Below are positions 13,865 through 22,261 of a stretch of 27,169 nucleotides of DNA, piece by piece (within the stretch, counting starts at the first letter, position 1; every line of letters starts with the position of its first letter). The position numbers and the translations under genes were made by a program. Source of the stretch: CAZDXJ01 sp050303615. Its GTDB lineage: Bacteria; Pseudomonadota; Gammaproteobacteria; Methylococcales; Methylomonadaceae. The notes beneath the pieces are model-generated. The model saw only the letters and a list, made by a program, of their open reading frames with translations. It ran no database searches and had not been told where the DNA came from. The DNA is taken from contig JBNLCC010000141.1 of assembly GCA_050303615.1 (NCBI GenBank), positions 1 through 27,169 of the forward strand. The letters are read 5' to 3'.

Positions 13865-15373
13865 TTATACCGAATTCTGCATTTCGATAATGGATATTTC
13901 GGAATTCCTATTCGCCTGGGCAGCATCATTACGCAGCGACTCGATGTAATCCAGATAATCGTCATCCACATCGCCGGTGACATAGTGCTTGCTGAAACAG
14001 GATGTATCGAAGTGTTTGATATCAGGATTGCCTCGACGTACCGCATCGACTAAATCATCCAGCTCCTGATAAATCAAGCGGTCCGCACCGATCGCCTCGC
14101 AAACCTCCTGCTCGGTACGGTTGTGGGCAATCAACTCGTTGGCGGCGGGCATATCGATGCCGTAAACGTTGGGATAGCGGACCGGAGGCGCCGCGGATGC
14201 GAAATAGACCTTGGCGGCACCCGCATCGCGGGCCATTTGTATAATCTGCTCAGAGGTAGTGCCCCTAACCACCGAATCATCGACCAGCAAGACATTCTTG
14301 CGATTAAATTCCAGATCGATAGCATTCAGTTTCTGGCGCACCGATTTTTTACGCATCTGCTGCCCCGGCATGATAAAAGTCCGGCCGATGTAGCGGTTTT
14401 TCATAAAACCTTCGCGGAATTTCACCCCTAACCGGTTCGCCAGCTGCAATGCCGCAGTGCGGCTGGTATCCGGAATCGGAATCACGACATCGATATCGTG
14501 CTCCGGCCAATCCCTGAGCACTTTATCGGCCAATTTTTCCCCCATGCGCAATCGCGCCTTATATACCGAGATATCGTCTATTATGGAATCGGGCCGGGCG
14601 AAGTAGACATACTCAAAGATACAGGGGCAGTGATCGGTTTTATCGGCACATTGCCGGGTATGCAACTGGCCCGATGCCTCGATGAAAACCGCTTCCCCCG
14701 GTTCGATATCGCGAATCAAGTCAAAGCCCAGCACGTCAAGCGCGACGTTTTCCGAAGCAATCATAAATTCCTCTCCCGCTTCGGTTTCGCGCTTGCCGTA
14801 TACCACGGGCCTGATACCGTTCGGGTCCCTAAATGCCAAAATGCCGAAGCCGGCGATCATCACTACCACCGCATAAGCCCCGCGGCAACGTTTATGCACT
14901 GCCCTAACCGCCTGAAAAACATCGTCGACGTTCAACCGCAATTTTCTTAAACGCTGCAGTTCGTGTGCGAAAACATTCAACAGCACCTCCGAATCGGAAT
15001 CGGTGTTGATATGGCGTTGATCCTGCACAAAGAGTTCTTCCTTCAATTCTTTGGTATTAGTCAGATTGCCGTTATGGGCCAAAGTCAAACCATAGGGCGA
15101 GTTGACATAAAACGGCTGCGCTTCCGCAGAACTGGTACAGCCGGCAGTCGGATAACGCACATGGCCGATCCCCATACTGCCTTTTAATTTCAGCATATGA
15201 CTGGTACTGAACACATCTCTGGCCAGCCCGTTTTCCTTGCGCAAAAACAAGCGACCACCTTCGCAAGTCACAATTCCGGCTGCATCCTGTCCGCGGTGTT
15301 GCAGGACTGTCAGAGCATCATACAACTCCTGATTGACAGCGCGATGAGAAACGATACCAGCAATACCACACAT
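13865..15373 (-). CDS. purF: Amidophosphoribosyltransferase (PurF)
   Basis: First committed step of purine synthesis: PRPP plus glutamine gives phosphoribosylamine. The 502-residue protein begins MCGIAGI, so Cys2 is the N-terminal glutaminase nucleophile after Met removal. The class II amidotransferase domain runs to about residue 230 (LQHRGQDAAGI, GIGHVRYPTAG). The phosphoribosyltransferase half carries the PRPP loop VLLVDDSVVRGTTS (about 360-373). The length equals the Escherichia coli enzyme. AGG precedes the ATG. cvpA lies 24 nt upstream, the same pair as in Escherichia coli and Pseudomonas. Confidence 0.98.
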   Translation of the reverse strand: MCGIAGIVSHRAVNQELYDALTVLQHRGQDAAGIVTCEGGRLFLRKENGLARDVFSTSHMLKLKGSMGIGHVRYPTAGCTSSAEAQPFYVNSPYGLTLAHNGNLTNTKELKEELFVQDQRHINTDSDSEVLLNVFAHELQRLRKLRLNVDDVFQAVRAVHKRCRGAYAVVVMIAGFGILAFRDPNGIRPVVYGKRETEAGEEFMIASENVALDVLGFDLIRDIEPGEAVFIEASGQLHTRQCADKTDHCPCIFEYVYFARPDSIIDDISVYKARLRMGEKLADKVLRDWPEHDIDVVIPIPDTSRTAALQLANRLGVKFREGFMKNRYIGRTFIMPGQQMRKKSVRQKLNAIDLEFNRKNVLLVDDSVVRGTTSEQIIQMARDAGAAKVYFASAAPPVRYPNVYGIDMPAANELIAHNRTEQEVCEAIGADRLIYQELDDLVDAVRRGNPDIKHFDTSCFSKHYVTGDVDDDYLDYIESLRNDAAQANRNSEISIIEMQNSV

Positions 15374-15397
15374 TTTTTTTACCTGATTATTCGGAAG

Positions 15398-15889
15398 TTA
15401 ACGATAATGAATAAAATCGGCTATGCCTGCCGGAAAATTGTCCCTCATCCAGATTGCGAGCTTTTGAAACGGGGGGATCAATTTGGACTCCCGCCACCAG
15501 GGATCCTCGGGCAAAGGCGTCAATCCGGCGAGCATCACCAACAATGCAACAACCAGCATGCCCCGCCCGATGCCGAAAATCATACCGGCAAAACGGTCTG
15601 AGCCGGTCAGCCCGGTTTTTTTAACCAATTCTCCCAATAGAAATCCAACAATACCGCCTAAAATCAATGTGGCGATGAACAAAATCGCAAAAGCCGCGGC
15701 AATACGAGCGGATGGATAGGAAATGATCGATTGCAGATATCCGGAAAATTCCCTGCTGAAAGCCAAACCGATGAAAATTGCGACAGCCCAGGTCAATAAC
15801 GAAAAAGCCTCTTTCACAAAGCCCCTGAATAAACCGATAACCAGGGAGATAAATATCACCCCGATAATAGAATAATCTATCCAAATCAT
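15398..15889 (-). CDS. cvpA: CvpA family membrane protein
   Basis: A 163-residue inner-membrane protein with hydrophobic segments near residues 5-20, 30-48, 62-86 and 104-122, and the family pattern DYSIIGVIFISLVIGLFRGF...EAFSLLTW. In Escherichia coli CvpA is needed for colicin V export and for envelope homeostasis; its molecular role is unclear. It lies between the SPOR-domain gene (20 nt gap) and purF, as in related genomes. The Shine-Dalgarno is weak (AAGAAA). Confidence 0.92.
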   Translation of the reverse strand: MIWIDYSIIGVIFISLVIGLFRGFVKEAFSLLTWAVAIFIGLAFSREFSGYLQSIISYPSARIAAAFAILFIATLILGGIVGFLLGELVKKTGLTGSDRFAGMIFGIGRGMLVVALLVMLAGLTPLPEDPWWRESKLIPPFQKLAIWMRDNFPAGIADFIHYR

Positions 15890-15909
15890 TTTCTTAAACC
15901 ATATCGTTG

Positions 15910-16506
15910 TTACTCTGATTTTAAGATGCTTTTAATTTTATTCAGTTTTTTCAATTTCGCCTGCGTTTGTTCCGCTCTTTGCTTATCCAATTCGGGCCCG
16001 ACTTTGACACGATACAACGTTTTATTCTGTTTCGTCTCAACTGTATCGACAAAAGCGTTAAAACCCTGCTTGATTAGCTTGTCTTTTAGGGCATCCGCAT
16101 TCTTTTGCTCACTGAAACTGCCAACCTGGATCACCCAGCGGACCAACGCGGGTGGTGGTTGCCGGTTTACCGGTTTGGAAGACGTTTGTTTGGAGGGAGG
16201 TTTTACCTGAGCGGGAACCGGTTGCTGCTGTTTAGCGGCCGGTTCCGGCTGAATATTAACTTCCTCCAAATCAGACTCCGCCAGAACATAATCCGGCTCG
16301 GGTAATTCAAGCACTTCTTCGACACTGGTTTGAGCGGGCTCGATATCCTGTTCATAGGATGCCACCGGTGATGGCGGTATGCCCAACTCGCTAATTGTTT
16401 GGTCGCGGTCTTCAACCGGGTCATCAAATAACATGGGAACAAAAATTGCTGCCAGAGCCGTGATGACAACAACACCAACTAACCGCTGCTTCAAAGATTG
16501 GTCCAT
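15910..16506 (-). CDS. DedD-like SPOR-domain protein
   Basis: A 198-residue bitopic inner-membrane protein. A short cytoplasmic start is followed by a membrane segment (about 10-27, GVVVITALAAIFVPMLF), a long Pro/Gln/Glu-rich periplasmic linker (30-115), and a C-terminal SPOR domain (about 118-190, WVIQVGSFSEQKNADALKDK...YRVKVGP), which binds denuded glycan strands at the division septum. The arrangement and locus match DedD. The ATG lies inside folC (16-nt overlap) with AGGTGAG in front, so the two are translationally linked. Confidence 0.88.
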   Translation of the reverse strand: MDQSLKQRLVGVVVITALAAIFVPMLFDDPVEDRDQTISELGIPPSPVASYEQDIEPAQTSVEEVLELPEPDYVLAESDLEEVNIQPEPAAKQQQPVPAQVKPPSKQTSSKPVNRQPPPALVRWVIQVGSFSEQKNADALKDKLIKQGFNAFVDTVETKQNKTLYRVKVGPELDKQRAEQTQAKLKKLNKIKSILKSE

Positions 16507-17786
16507 TTCTCACCTATTTGTTTTGTTTCAATTGTTGCTAAAAACTCTGCCACTAAAAAGAACGAGCCAAACACTAAAATCAAATCGCCATTTTGTACAT
16601 TTTTTTTAGCTGCGGCATAAGTTTCGGCAAATCCGCCAAAACCGAAGTCAACTTTATTAATTCCGACGGCCTGAAAAGCGTCGCGCATCAGTGACTCAGT
16701 CGCAGTTCGAGGGTTAAGCAACGGTGCAACATACCATCGCTCAACCAGCGGCTTCATGATTTCCAGTACACCCTTGATATCCTTATCTTTCATCATCGTA
16801 AAAACGGCAAATACCCGTCGTCCGGAAAACCTTTGCTGCAGATAATCCGCCAGCGCGCGAACCGCCTGTGGGTTATGCCCTACATCCAAAAGCACCGGCA
16901 CTTCACCGGCAATTAATTGATATCGGCCGGCTAAGTGGACATCTGACAGGCCTTGCCGAATTGACCTCTCGCAAACCGGTAACTTATGCGCTATTGCATC
17001 AATCGCCAAAATTACCGATGAAGCATTTCGGAACTGGTGTTCGCCCTGCAAGGCAGGGAGAGGCAGATCATGTAACTGCCGTTGTCCGAAAACCCAATCC
17101 CAACTGCCATGTTTACTCAGATAATTAAAGTCCTTTCCGATGCAATAGGCCGGCGCATTTTTAGCTGAGGCGCTCTGTAGCAGTGAGTCCGGCGGATCGG
17201 GATCGCCGATTACCGCGGGTATTCCGGCGCGAAAGATACCGGCTTTTTCCCGGCCTATCGCTTCACGGGTTTCGCCCAGCCAATCACAATGATCAATACA
17301 GATGCTGGTGACAATCGACACATCCGGATCAATAATGTTGACCGCATCGAGCCGTCCGCCCAAACCGACTTCCAGCAGTTGCACATCGAGTTCGGATTGC
17401 TGAAAAATGTCAAGGGCCGCCAGTGTGCCAAATTCAAAATAACTTAACGAGATGCTGTCTCTGACGGATTCAATATGTTCAAACGCGCGACAGATAGTAG
17501 CATCATCAACCGCCTTACCGTCAATTTTTATCCGCTCGTTGTATTTCAAAATGTGCGGAGAGGTGTAAGAACCGACCCGGTAGCCCTGCGTTCTATAAAT
17601 TTCCTCCAGATAGGCGATGCAGGAGCCTTTGCCGTTGGTTCCGGCCACCGTTATCGTAACCGGTTTGACATATTCCGGATTAAGTGCATGAAAAACTCGA
17701 GCCGCCCTTTCCAGACCAAGATCAATTGCCTTTGGATGCAAACTCTCTTGCCAATTTAACCATCCTTGCAGCGAATCAAAATGCAT
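16491..17786 (-). CDS. folC: Folylpolyglutamate synthase / dihydrofolate synthase
   Basis: A 431-residue cytoplasmic Mur-ligase-type enzyme that adds glutamate to dihydropteroate and polyglutamate tails to folates. The P-loop VAGTNGKGS (47-55), the folate loop and helix around YTSPHILKYNERI, EVGLGGRLDAVNII, the DHCDWLGE segment and the C-terminal DVGHNPQAVRAL are visible. A promoter candidate precedes it in the gap to accD. Its 3' end overlaps the SPOR-domain gene. In methanotrophs folates also carry C1 units, but nothing here shows a special role. Confidence 0.96.
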   Translation of the reverse strand: MHFDSLQGWLNWQESLHPKAIDLGLERAARVFHALNPEYVKPVTITVAGTNGKGSCIAYLEEIYRTQGYRVGSYTSPHILKYNERIKIDGKAVDDATICRAFEHIESVRDSISLSYFEFGTLAALDIFQQSELDVQLLEVGLGGRLDAVNIIDPDVSIVTSICIDHCDWLGETREAIGREKAGIFRAGIPAVIGDPDPPDSLLQSASAKNAPAYCIGKDFNYLSKHGSWDWVFGQRQLHDLPLPALQGEHQFRNASSVILAIDAIAHKLPVCERSIRQGLSDVHLAGRYQLIAGEVPVLLDVGHNPQAVRALADYLQQRFSGRRVFAVFTMMKDKDIKGVLEIMKPLVERWYVAPLLNPRTATESLMRDAFQAVGINKVDFGFGGFAETYAAAKKNVQNGDLILVFGSFFLVAEFLATIETKQIGEKWTNL

Positions 17787-17822
17787 AATGCGCGGTGCAC
17801 CTTATTGAAAAAAATTCAATCG

Positions 17823-17851
17823 ATTCTACATCATATTTGGACCCTTGATAA
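17823..17851 (-). promoter_or_regulatory. Candidate folC promoter
   Basis: On the minus strand TTATCA (complement of 17846-17851) and TAGAAT (17823-17828) are 17 bases apart and lie 37 nt upstream of the folC start. This is the only gap of more than 100 bases within the trpF-to-purF block, so folC-dedD-cvpA-purF probably have this promoter in addition to read-through. Confidence 0.45.
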
Positions 17852-17957
17852 TGCGTTAGCAACGGCACAAACAGAAAATCAAATACTAAACCAAATGGTT
17901 TCGTGATCCATTTTGACTGGAAGCGGACAATTCCCGCCCCTACGCTACGAAAAGAAC

Positions 17958-18827
17958 CTATTGGCCATCAAATTTTTTATTCGCCATTAAAATCGATAAC
18001 ACACCGGCGATTGTATCGCGCATGTCGCGTCGATCGATGATCATGTCCAACGTACCGTGTTCCTGCAAAAACTCACTGCGTTGGAATCCTTCCGGCAGTT
18101 TCTCCCTGACCGTCTGTTCAATCACCCTGGGGCCGGCAAAACCGATCAGCGCATTGGGCTCAGCCACATTCAAATCGCCCAGCATGGCCAGACTGGCCGA
18201 TACGCCGCCCATCGTAGGGTCAGTCATAAAAGAAATAAAGGGAATACCCGCTTCAGATAATTTGGTTAAAGCGGCACTGGTTTTAGCCATTTGAAACAGG
18301 GAAAATAACGACTCTTGCATTCTGGCGCCGCCGCTGGCAGTAAAAATAATAAAAGGGAATTTTTTTTCCAGACTTCTGTTAATGCCGCGCACGAAACGCT
18401 CTCCGACAACCGAACCCATCGAACCGCCCATGAATCCGAAATCAAATGCGGCGGCAACGATGCCGCGTCCTTTCAGCCGTCCTTCCATAACCACCAGCGC
18501 ATCATCTTCCTTAGTCTGTTTCTGTGCTTGGGAAATACGATCTTTGTAACGTTTGCTGTCTTTGAATTTCAAGGGATCGGTGGGCTTTAAACCAATCCCG
18601 ATTTCCTCCGGACATTCCTCATCCAAAAACATATGCAGGCGCTTGCGGGCACTAATGCGCATGTGGTGATCACATTTGGGACAGACATTATAATTACGTT
18701 CCAGCTCGGCATTATAAAGAATCGCCCGGCAACTCGGGCATTTATTCCATAAGCCTTCCGGTACGGTTCCCTTAGTCGACGCCTCGGTTCTGATAGTTGA
18801 AGGAACTAATTTTTCAAACCAACTCAT
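17958..18827 (-). CDS. accD: Acetyl-CoA carboxylase carboxyltransferase subunit beta
   Basis: With AccA it transfers carboxyl from carboxybiotin to acetyl-CoA, giving malonyl-CoA for fatty acid synthesis. The 289-residue protein has the N-terminal four-cysteine zinc ribbon (C30, C33, C49, C52) and the crotonase-like carboxyltransferase core (ASGGARMQESLFSLFQMAK, FISFMTDPTMGGVSASLAMLGD, GFAGPRVIEQTVREKLPEGFQ). GGAG precedes the ATG. It follows trpA by 36 nt, a pairing common in gammaproteobacteria. Confidence 0.98.
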   Translation of the reverse strand: MSWFEKLVPSTIRTEASTKGTVPEGLWNKCPSCRAILYNAELERNYNVCPKCDHHMRISARKRLHMFLDEECPEEIGIGLKPTDPLKFKDSKRYKDRISQAQKQTKEDDALVVMEGRLKGRGIVAAAFDFGFMGGSMGSVVGERFVRGINRSLEKKFPFIIFTASGGARMQESLFSLFQMAKTSAALTKLSEAGIPFISFMTDPTMGGVSASLAMLGDLNVAEPNALIGFAGPRVIEQTVREKLPEGFQRSEFLQEHGTLDMIIDRRDMRDTIAGVLSILMANKKFDGQ

Positions 18828-18863
18828 GTTAAAACTCCAACTTTGCTTTGTTCTTAACGCCGT

Positions 18864-19670
18864 CTATGCGTTGTCCATAGCAGAACGCATGGACTTCAAC
18901 AATGTAGTAATTGCACATTTTGCCGCTTCAGGATCATCAAGGTTATCTTCTATCTTGCTGATCAAGGCACTGCCCACCACCACGCCGTCAGCGATATCGG
19001 CAACAGCCTTTGCCGTTTGCGCATCTTTAACGCCAAAACCGACGCCAACCGGCAATTGCGTATTGCTGCGGATTTGCTGCAGTTTGTTGCGCACATCGGC
19101 AGTATCCAAATGGGATGCACCGGTCACGCCTTTCAGGGAAACGTAATAAAGATAACCGCTGCCACAGGTGTCCATTTTTTTGATCCGCTCATCGGTGCTG
19201 TTCGGCGCCAATAGAAAAATCGGATCTATCTCGCGCTCTTTCAGCAGCGCAACACACTCTTCCGCCTCTTCGGGCGGCATATCGACAGTCAGCACCCCGT
19301 CTATTTCGGCCCGTTGCGCAGCATTGGCAAACGCTTCATAGCCCATCGCTTCAATCGGGTTTAAATACCCCATCAACACCAGTGGCGTCTGCGCGTCCTG
19401 TTTTCTGAAAGTCGCAGCTAACTGCAGCACGCGGCGCAAACTGACATGATGCGCCAGGGCGCGCTCACTGGCGCGTTGAATCACCGGTCCATCTGCCATC
19501 GGATCGGAAAACGGCACGCCCAATTCGATAATATCGGCTCCCGCCTCCACCATCGCGTGCATCGTCGGCACAGTGAAATCAGGATGCGGGTCACCGGCGG
19601 TGATAAACGGAATCAGAGCCTTACGGCCTACCTGAGCAAGTTCGGCAAATTTAGCTGTTAATCGGCTCAC
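18864..19670 (-). CDS. trpA: Tryptophan synthase subunit alpha
   Basis: A 268-residue TIM barrel that cleaves indole-3-glycerol phosphate to indole, which channels to TrpB. The catalytic glutamate and aspartate are in IIELGVPFSDPMADGPVIQ; VDMPPEEAEE and the phosphate-binding VGFGVKDAQTAKAV and VVGSALI are present. The start is GTG, overlapping the trpB TGA in GTGA, with AGAGGGG upstream. The coupling ensures stoichiometric alpha and beta chains. Confidence 0.97.
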   Translation of the reverse strand: MSRLTAKFAELAQVGRKALIPFITAGDPHPDFTVPTMHAMVEAGADIIELGVPFSDPMADGPVIQRASERALAHHVSLRRVLQLAATFRKQDAQTPLVLMGYLNPIEAMGYEAFANAAQRAEIDGVLTVDMPPEEAEECVALLKEREIDPIFLLAPNSTDERIKKMDTCGSGYLYYVSLKGVTGASHLDTADVRNKLQQIRSNTQLPVGVGFGVKDAQTAKAVADIADGVVVGSALISKIEDNLDDPEAAKCAITTLLKSMRSAMDNA

Positions 19671-20878
19671 AGTTTCAACCCCTCTCGTTGGGCCATGGTA
19701 TGCATATCTTTATCCCCTCTACCCGACAAATTGACAATGATGATTTCATCCTTGCTCATTTGCGGCGCCAGTTTCATCGTATAAGCCATAGCATGACTGG
19801 ATTCCAAAGCCGGAATAATACCCTCCATTTTGGTCAGCGCATGAAAACCGCCTATCGCCTCGTCATCGGTAATATTCACATACTGAGCGCGTCCGGTATC
19901 TTTCAACCAGGCATGCTCCGGACCGACGCCGGGATAATCCAGCCCGGCGGAAATGGAATGCGTTTCAATGATTTCCCCGTCTTCATCTTCCATCAGATAA
20001 GTACGGTTGCCGTGCAACACGCCCGGCCTTCCGGCACATAACGGCGCGGAATGACGACCGCTTGCAATACCATCACCGGCGGCCTCGACACCATACATTT
20101 TGACCGATGCATCATCGATGAACGGATAAAACAAGCCGATAGCATTGGACCCGCCACCGACACACGCCACCAGTGCATCCGGCAGTCTGCCGGTCATTTC
20201 CTGCAATTGCTGTTTGGCTTCACGGCCGATGACCGCCTGAAAATCCCGGACCATGGCCGGGTAAGGGTGAGGGCCCGCCACCGTACCGATGATGTAAAAG
20301 GTATTGTCGACATTGGTCACCCAGTCTCTCATTGCTTCATTTAACGCATCTTTCAGCGTTTTCGAGCCTGAATGCACGGCCACGACCTTGGCCCCCAGCA
20401 GACGCATGCGATACACATTCAGCGCCTGCCGCTCGACGTCGACCGCGCCCATATAGACCACGCATTCCAAACCCAGTCTGGCGGCCACGGTTGCGGTTGC
20501 GACCCCGTGCTGTCCGGCACCGGTTTCGGCAATAATGCGGGTTTTCCCCATGCGCTTGGCCAATAAAGCCTGGCCGATGGTATTGTTGACCTTGTGTGCT
20601 CCGGTATGATTCAGGTCCTCGCGCTTCAGGTAGATCTGCGCACCACCAAGTTCCCGGCTCCAGCGCTCGGCATAATACAGCGGTGAGGGCCTGCCGACAT
20701 AATGCTGCAAGTCCGCATCCAATTCCGCAACAAATTCCGGATCCTGAATATACTGCTGATAAGCCTCATTCAACTGCTGAATGGGCAGCATCAAGGTTTC
20801 CGCTACAAACATACCGCCATAAGGACCGAAGTGCCCCCGCTCGTCCGGCATATTGTAACCGGAAGTAGAATTACTCAT
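19667..20878 (-). CDS. trpB: Tryptophan synthase subunit beta
   Basis: A 403-residue PLP enzyme that condenses indole with serine. The PLP lysine is in NHTGAHKVNNTIGQALLAKR, the phosphate-binding loop is CVGGGSNAIG, and GAGQHGVATATVAARLGL and the C-terminal NLSGRGDKDMHT are typical. I chose the ATG at 20878, eight bases inside the end of trpF and preceded by AGGGTGACAGAA; the open frame extends further upstream only as antisense-like frame within trpF. It overlaps trpA by four bases. Confidence 0.98.
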   Translation of the reverse strand: MSNSTSGYNMPDERGHFGPYGGMFVAETLMLPIQQLNEAYQQYIQDPEFVAELDADLQHYVGRPSPLYYAERWSRELGGAQIYLKREDLNHTGAHKVNNTIGQALLAKRMGKTRIIAETGAGQHGVATATVAARLGLECVVYMGAVDVERQALNVYRMRLLGAKVVAVHSGSKTLKDALNEAMRDWVTNVDNTFYIIGTVAGPHPYPAMVRDFQAVIGREAKQQLQEMTGRLPDALVACVGGGSNAIGLFYPFIDDASVKMYGVEAAGDGIASGRHSAPLCAGRPGVLHGNRTYLMEDEDGEIIETHSISAGLDYPGVGPEHAWLKDTGRAQYVNITDDEAIGGFHALTKMEGIIPALESSHAMAYTMKLAPQMSKDEIIIVNLSGRGDKDMHTMAQREGLKL

Positions 20879-21500
20879 TTCTGTCACCCTGTTCAACCTC
20901 TCTGACAAATGCTGCCATTTTCCCGGCATCTTTAATACCTTTCCCGACTTCCACACCGCTGCTGACATCGACCGCGTAAGGCCGCACCGATTGCACGGCC
21001 TGCCTGGCATTTTCCGGCTGCAAACCGCCGGCCAGGATAATCGGCAGACGGCAGTCCGCCGGAACCAATTGCCAATCAAAAGCACAACCCGTTCCGCCTT
21101 TGGCGTCGGGATGATAGGCGTCCAACAACAGGCCCGCCGCATCATGATACCGGTCGGCCAATTCGCTAATATCCAGCCCGCGGCGCACGCGAATTGCCTT
21201 CACATAGGGCCTATTGAATGATCGGCAAAATCCGGCAGTCTCATTACCGTGAAACTGAATCAAATCGATGGCAACATGCTGCAGCACCGCTTCGATGGAC
21301 TGTGCTTCGGCATCGACAAACAATGCCACTGTCGATGTAAAAGCCGGCAACGCCTTAACAATTTCTGACGCTCGCTGTATCTCAATATTTCTGGGACTTG
21401 GCGGATAGAATACCAAGCCCACCGCATCCACCCCCAGCCGGGCTGCGATAACGGCATCCTGAGTTCGGGTGAAACCGCAAATTTTAATGCGAGTGCGCAT
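20871..21500 (-). CDS. trpF: Phosphoribosylanthranilate isomerase
   Basis: A 209-residue TIM barrel that isomerises phosphoribosylanthranilate to the CdRP intermediate. KICGFTRTQDA contains the catalytic cysteine; the catalytic aspartate is in LLLDAYHPDAKGGTGCAFDW; LAGGLQPENA and DVSSGVEVGKGIKD form the phosphate site. It heads the trpFBA-accD unit, as in Pseudomonas and many non-enteric gammaproteobacteria. No clear Shine-Dalgarno precedes the ATG. Confidence 0.97.
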   Translation of the reverse strand: MRTRIKICGFTRTQDAVIAARLGVDAVGLVFYPPSPRNIEIQRASEIVKALPAFTSTVALFVDAEAQSIEAVLQHVAIDLIQFHGNETAGFCRSFNRPYVKAIRVRRGLDISELADRYHDAAGLLLDAYHPDAKGGTGCAFDWQLVPADCRLPIILAGGLQPENARQAVQSVRPYAVDVSSGVEVGKGIKDAGKMAAFVREVEQGDRNE

Positions 21501-21554
21501 AATCTGATACGGGAAAATAAAAAATAATGCTTTAGCGACTGGAAACTGCGTAGG

Positions 21555-21572
21555 ATATCATAAAAATGATAT
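21555..21572 (-). repeat. Inverted repeat upstream of trpF
   Basis: ATATCAT-AAAA-ATGATAT is a perfect seven-base inverted repeat 55 bases upstream of the trpF start, within the 211-base gap to the lipoprotein gene. TATGAT and TAATAT within and beside it resemble -10 elements. It could be an operator for the trp-acc unit; no gene and no leader peptide rich in tryptophan codons was seen. Confidence 0.4.
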
Positions 21573-21711
21573 TACAGGGGGCGAAATAAACAACCTGAAA
21601 CAATTTTTCAGTAACGTCATTTCGCGCGGTTTGAGCACTATTCTGCAATACGGGAAACGCAATCAATAATGGTGGGTAAAAGAAGCTGGTTTGATGATCA
21701 AATAGCGTTTT

Positions 21712-22161
21712 TCAGGTGGATACATCTTTCAACATGGATTCCACGTCATGGATTGCATCTTCACAGTCTTCCACGGAATTCTGCACCTTGCGCTTGAACA
21801 AAAACCCCATCGCCACACCGTCCCGTTCGCGCACCGCATATTCATTGAGTAATTGACAGGCATCCTCCAACTCCTGTTCAGCCTCGAGCAAGTCATCCAT
21901 ATTTTCTACTTCAACACCATCTTCGGACAACATAAGTATGCGGCTGGTTATCTGATTCTGGCGGCGAAAAATATCCTCGGCATATTGTTCAAATGAAAAG
22001 GTTTTCCGCCAATACCCCGAATCGGAGGAAATTGCGCAGCCTGCAGTCGGCAATAGCAGCAAGACAAGCAACCATAACCGGCACAGACGGTCCAATCGAA
22101 CCGGTTTACGTTTTGCAATCAGGTTAAACATGTTCAGCATATCTTCAAATCCGGCAGACAT
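21712..22161 (-). CDS. Small putative lipoprotein, helical
   Basis: A 149-residue protein with a signal segment RLWLLVLLLLPTAGC giving Cys42 as likely lipidation site, after an unusually long basic n-region. The mature part is acidic and helical (for example MDDLLEAEQELEDACQLLNE and NSVEDCEDAIHDVESMLKD), with heptad-like spacing, and contains two further cysteines. GCGGAG precedes the ATG at nine bases; internal starts at Met8 or Met11 would give a more normal signal peptide. I do not recognise the family. It lies alone between trpF and ppsA on the same strand. Confidence 0.7.
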   Translation of the reverse strand: MSAGFEDMLNMFNLIAKRKPVRLDRLCRLWLLVLLLLPTAGCAISSDSGYWRKTFSFEQYAEDIFRRQNQITSRILMLSEDGVEVENMDDLLEAEQELEDACQLLNEYAVRERDGVAMGFLFKRKVQNSVEDCEDAIHDVESMLKDVST

Positions 22162-22261
22162 TATACACTTCTCCGCTTCAATGCGGCAGGCAATTTACCG
22201 GAGTCCCGCGCGCGCCATAGACAGCCGACGAACCGCAATATGATAAATTGCCGAAGATCGC

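Noticed and set aside
20879..21145. Upstream extension of trpB by 89 codons
   Set aside because: It lies wholly inside trpF in another frame, does not resemble TrpB, and the ATG at 20878 with AGGGTG in front fits the family start.
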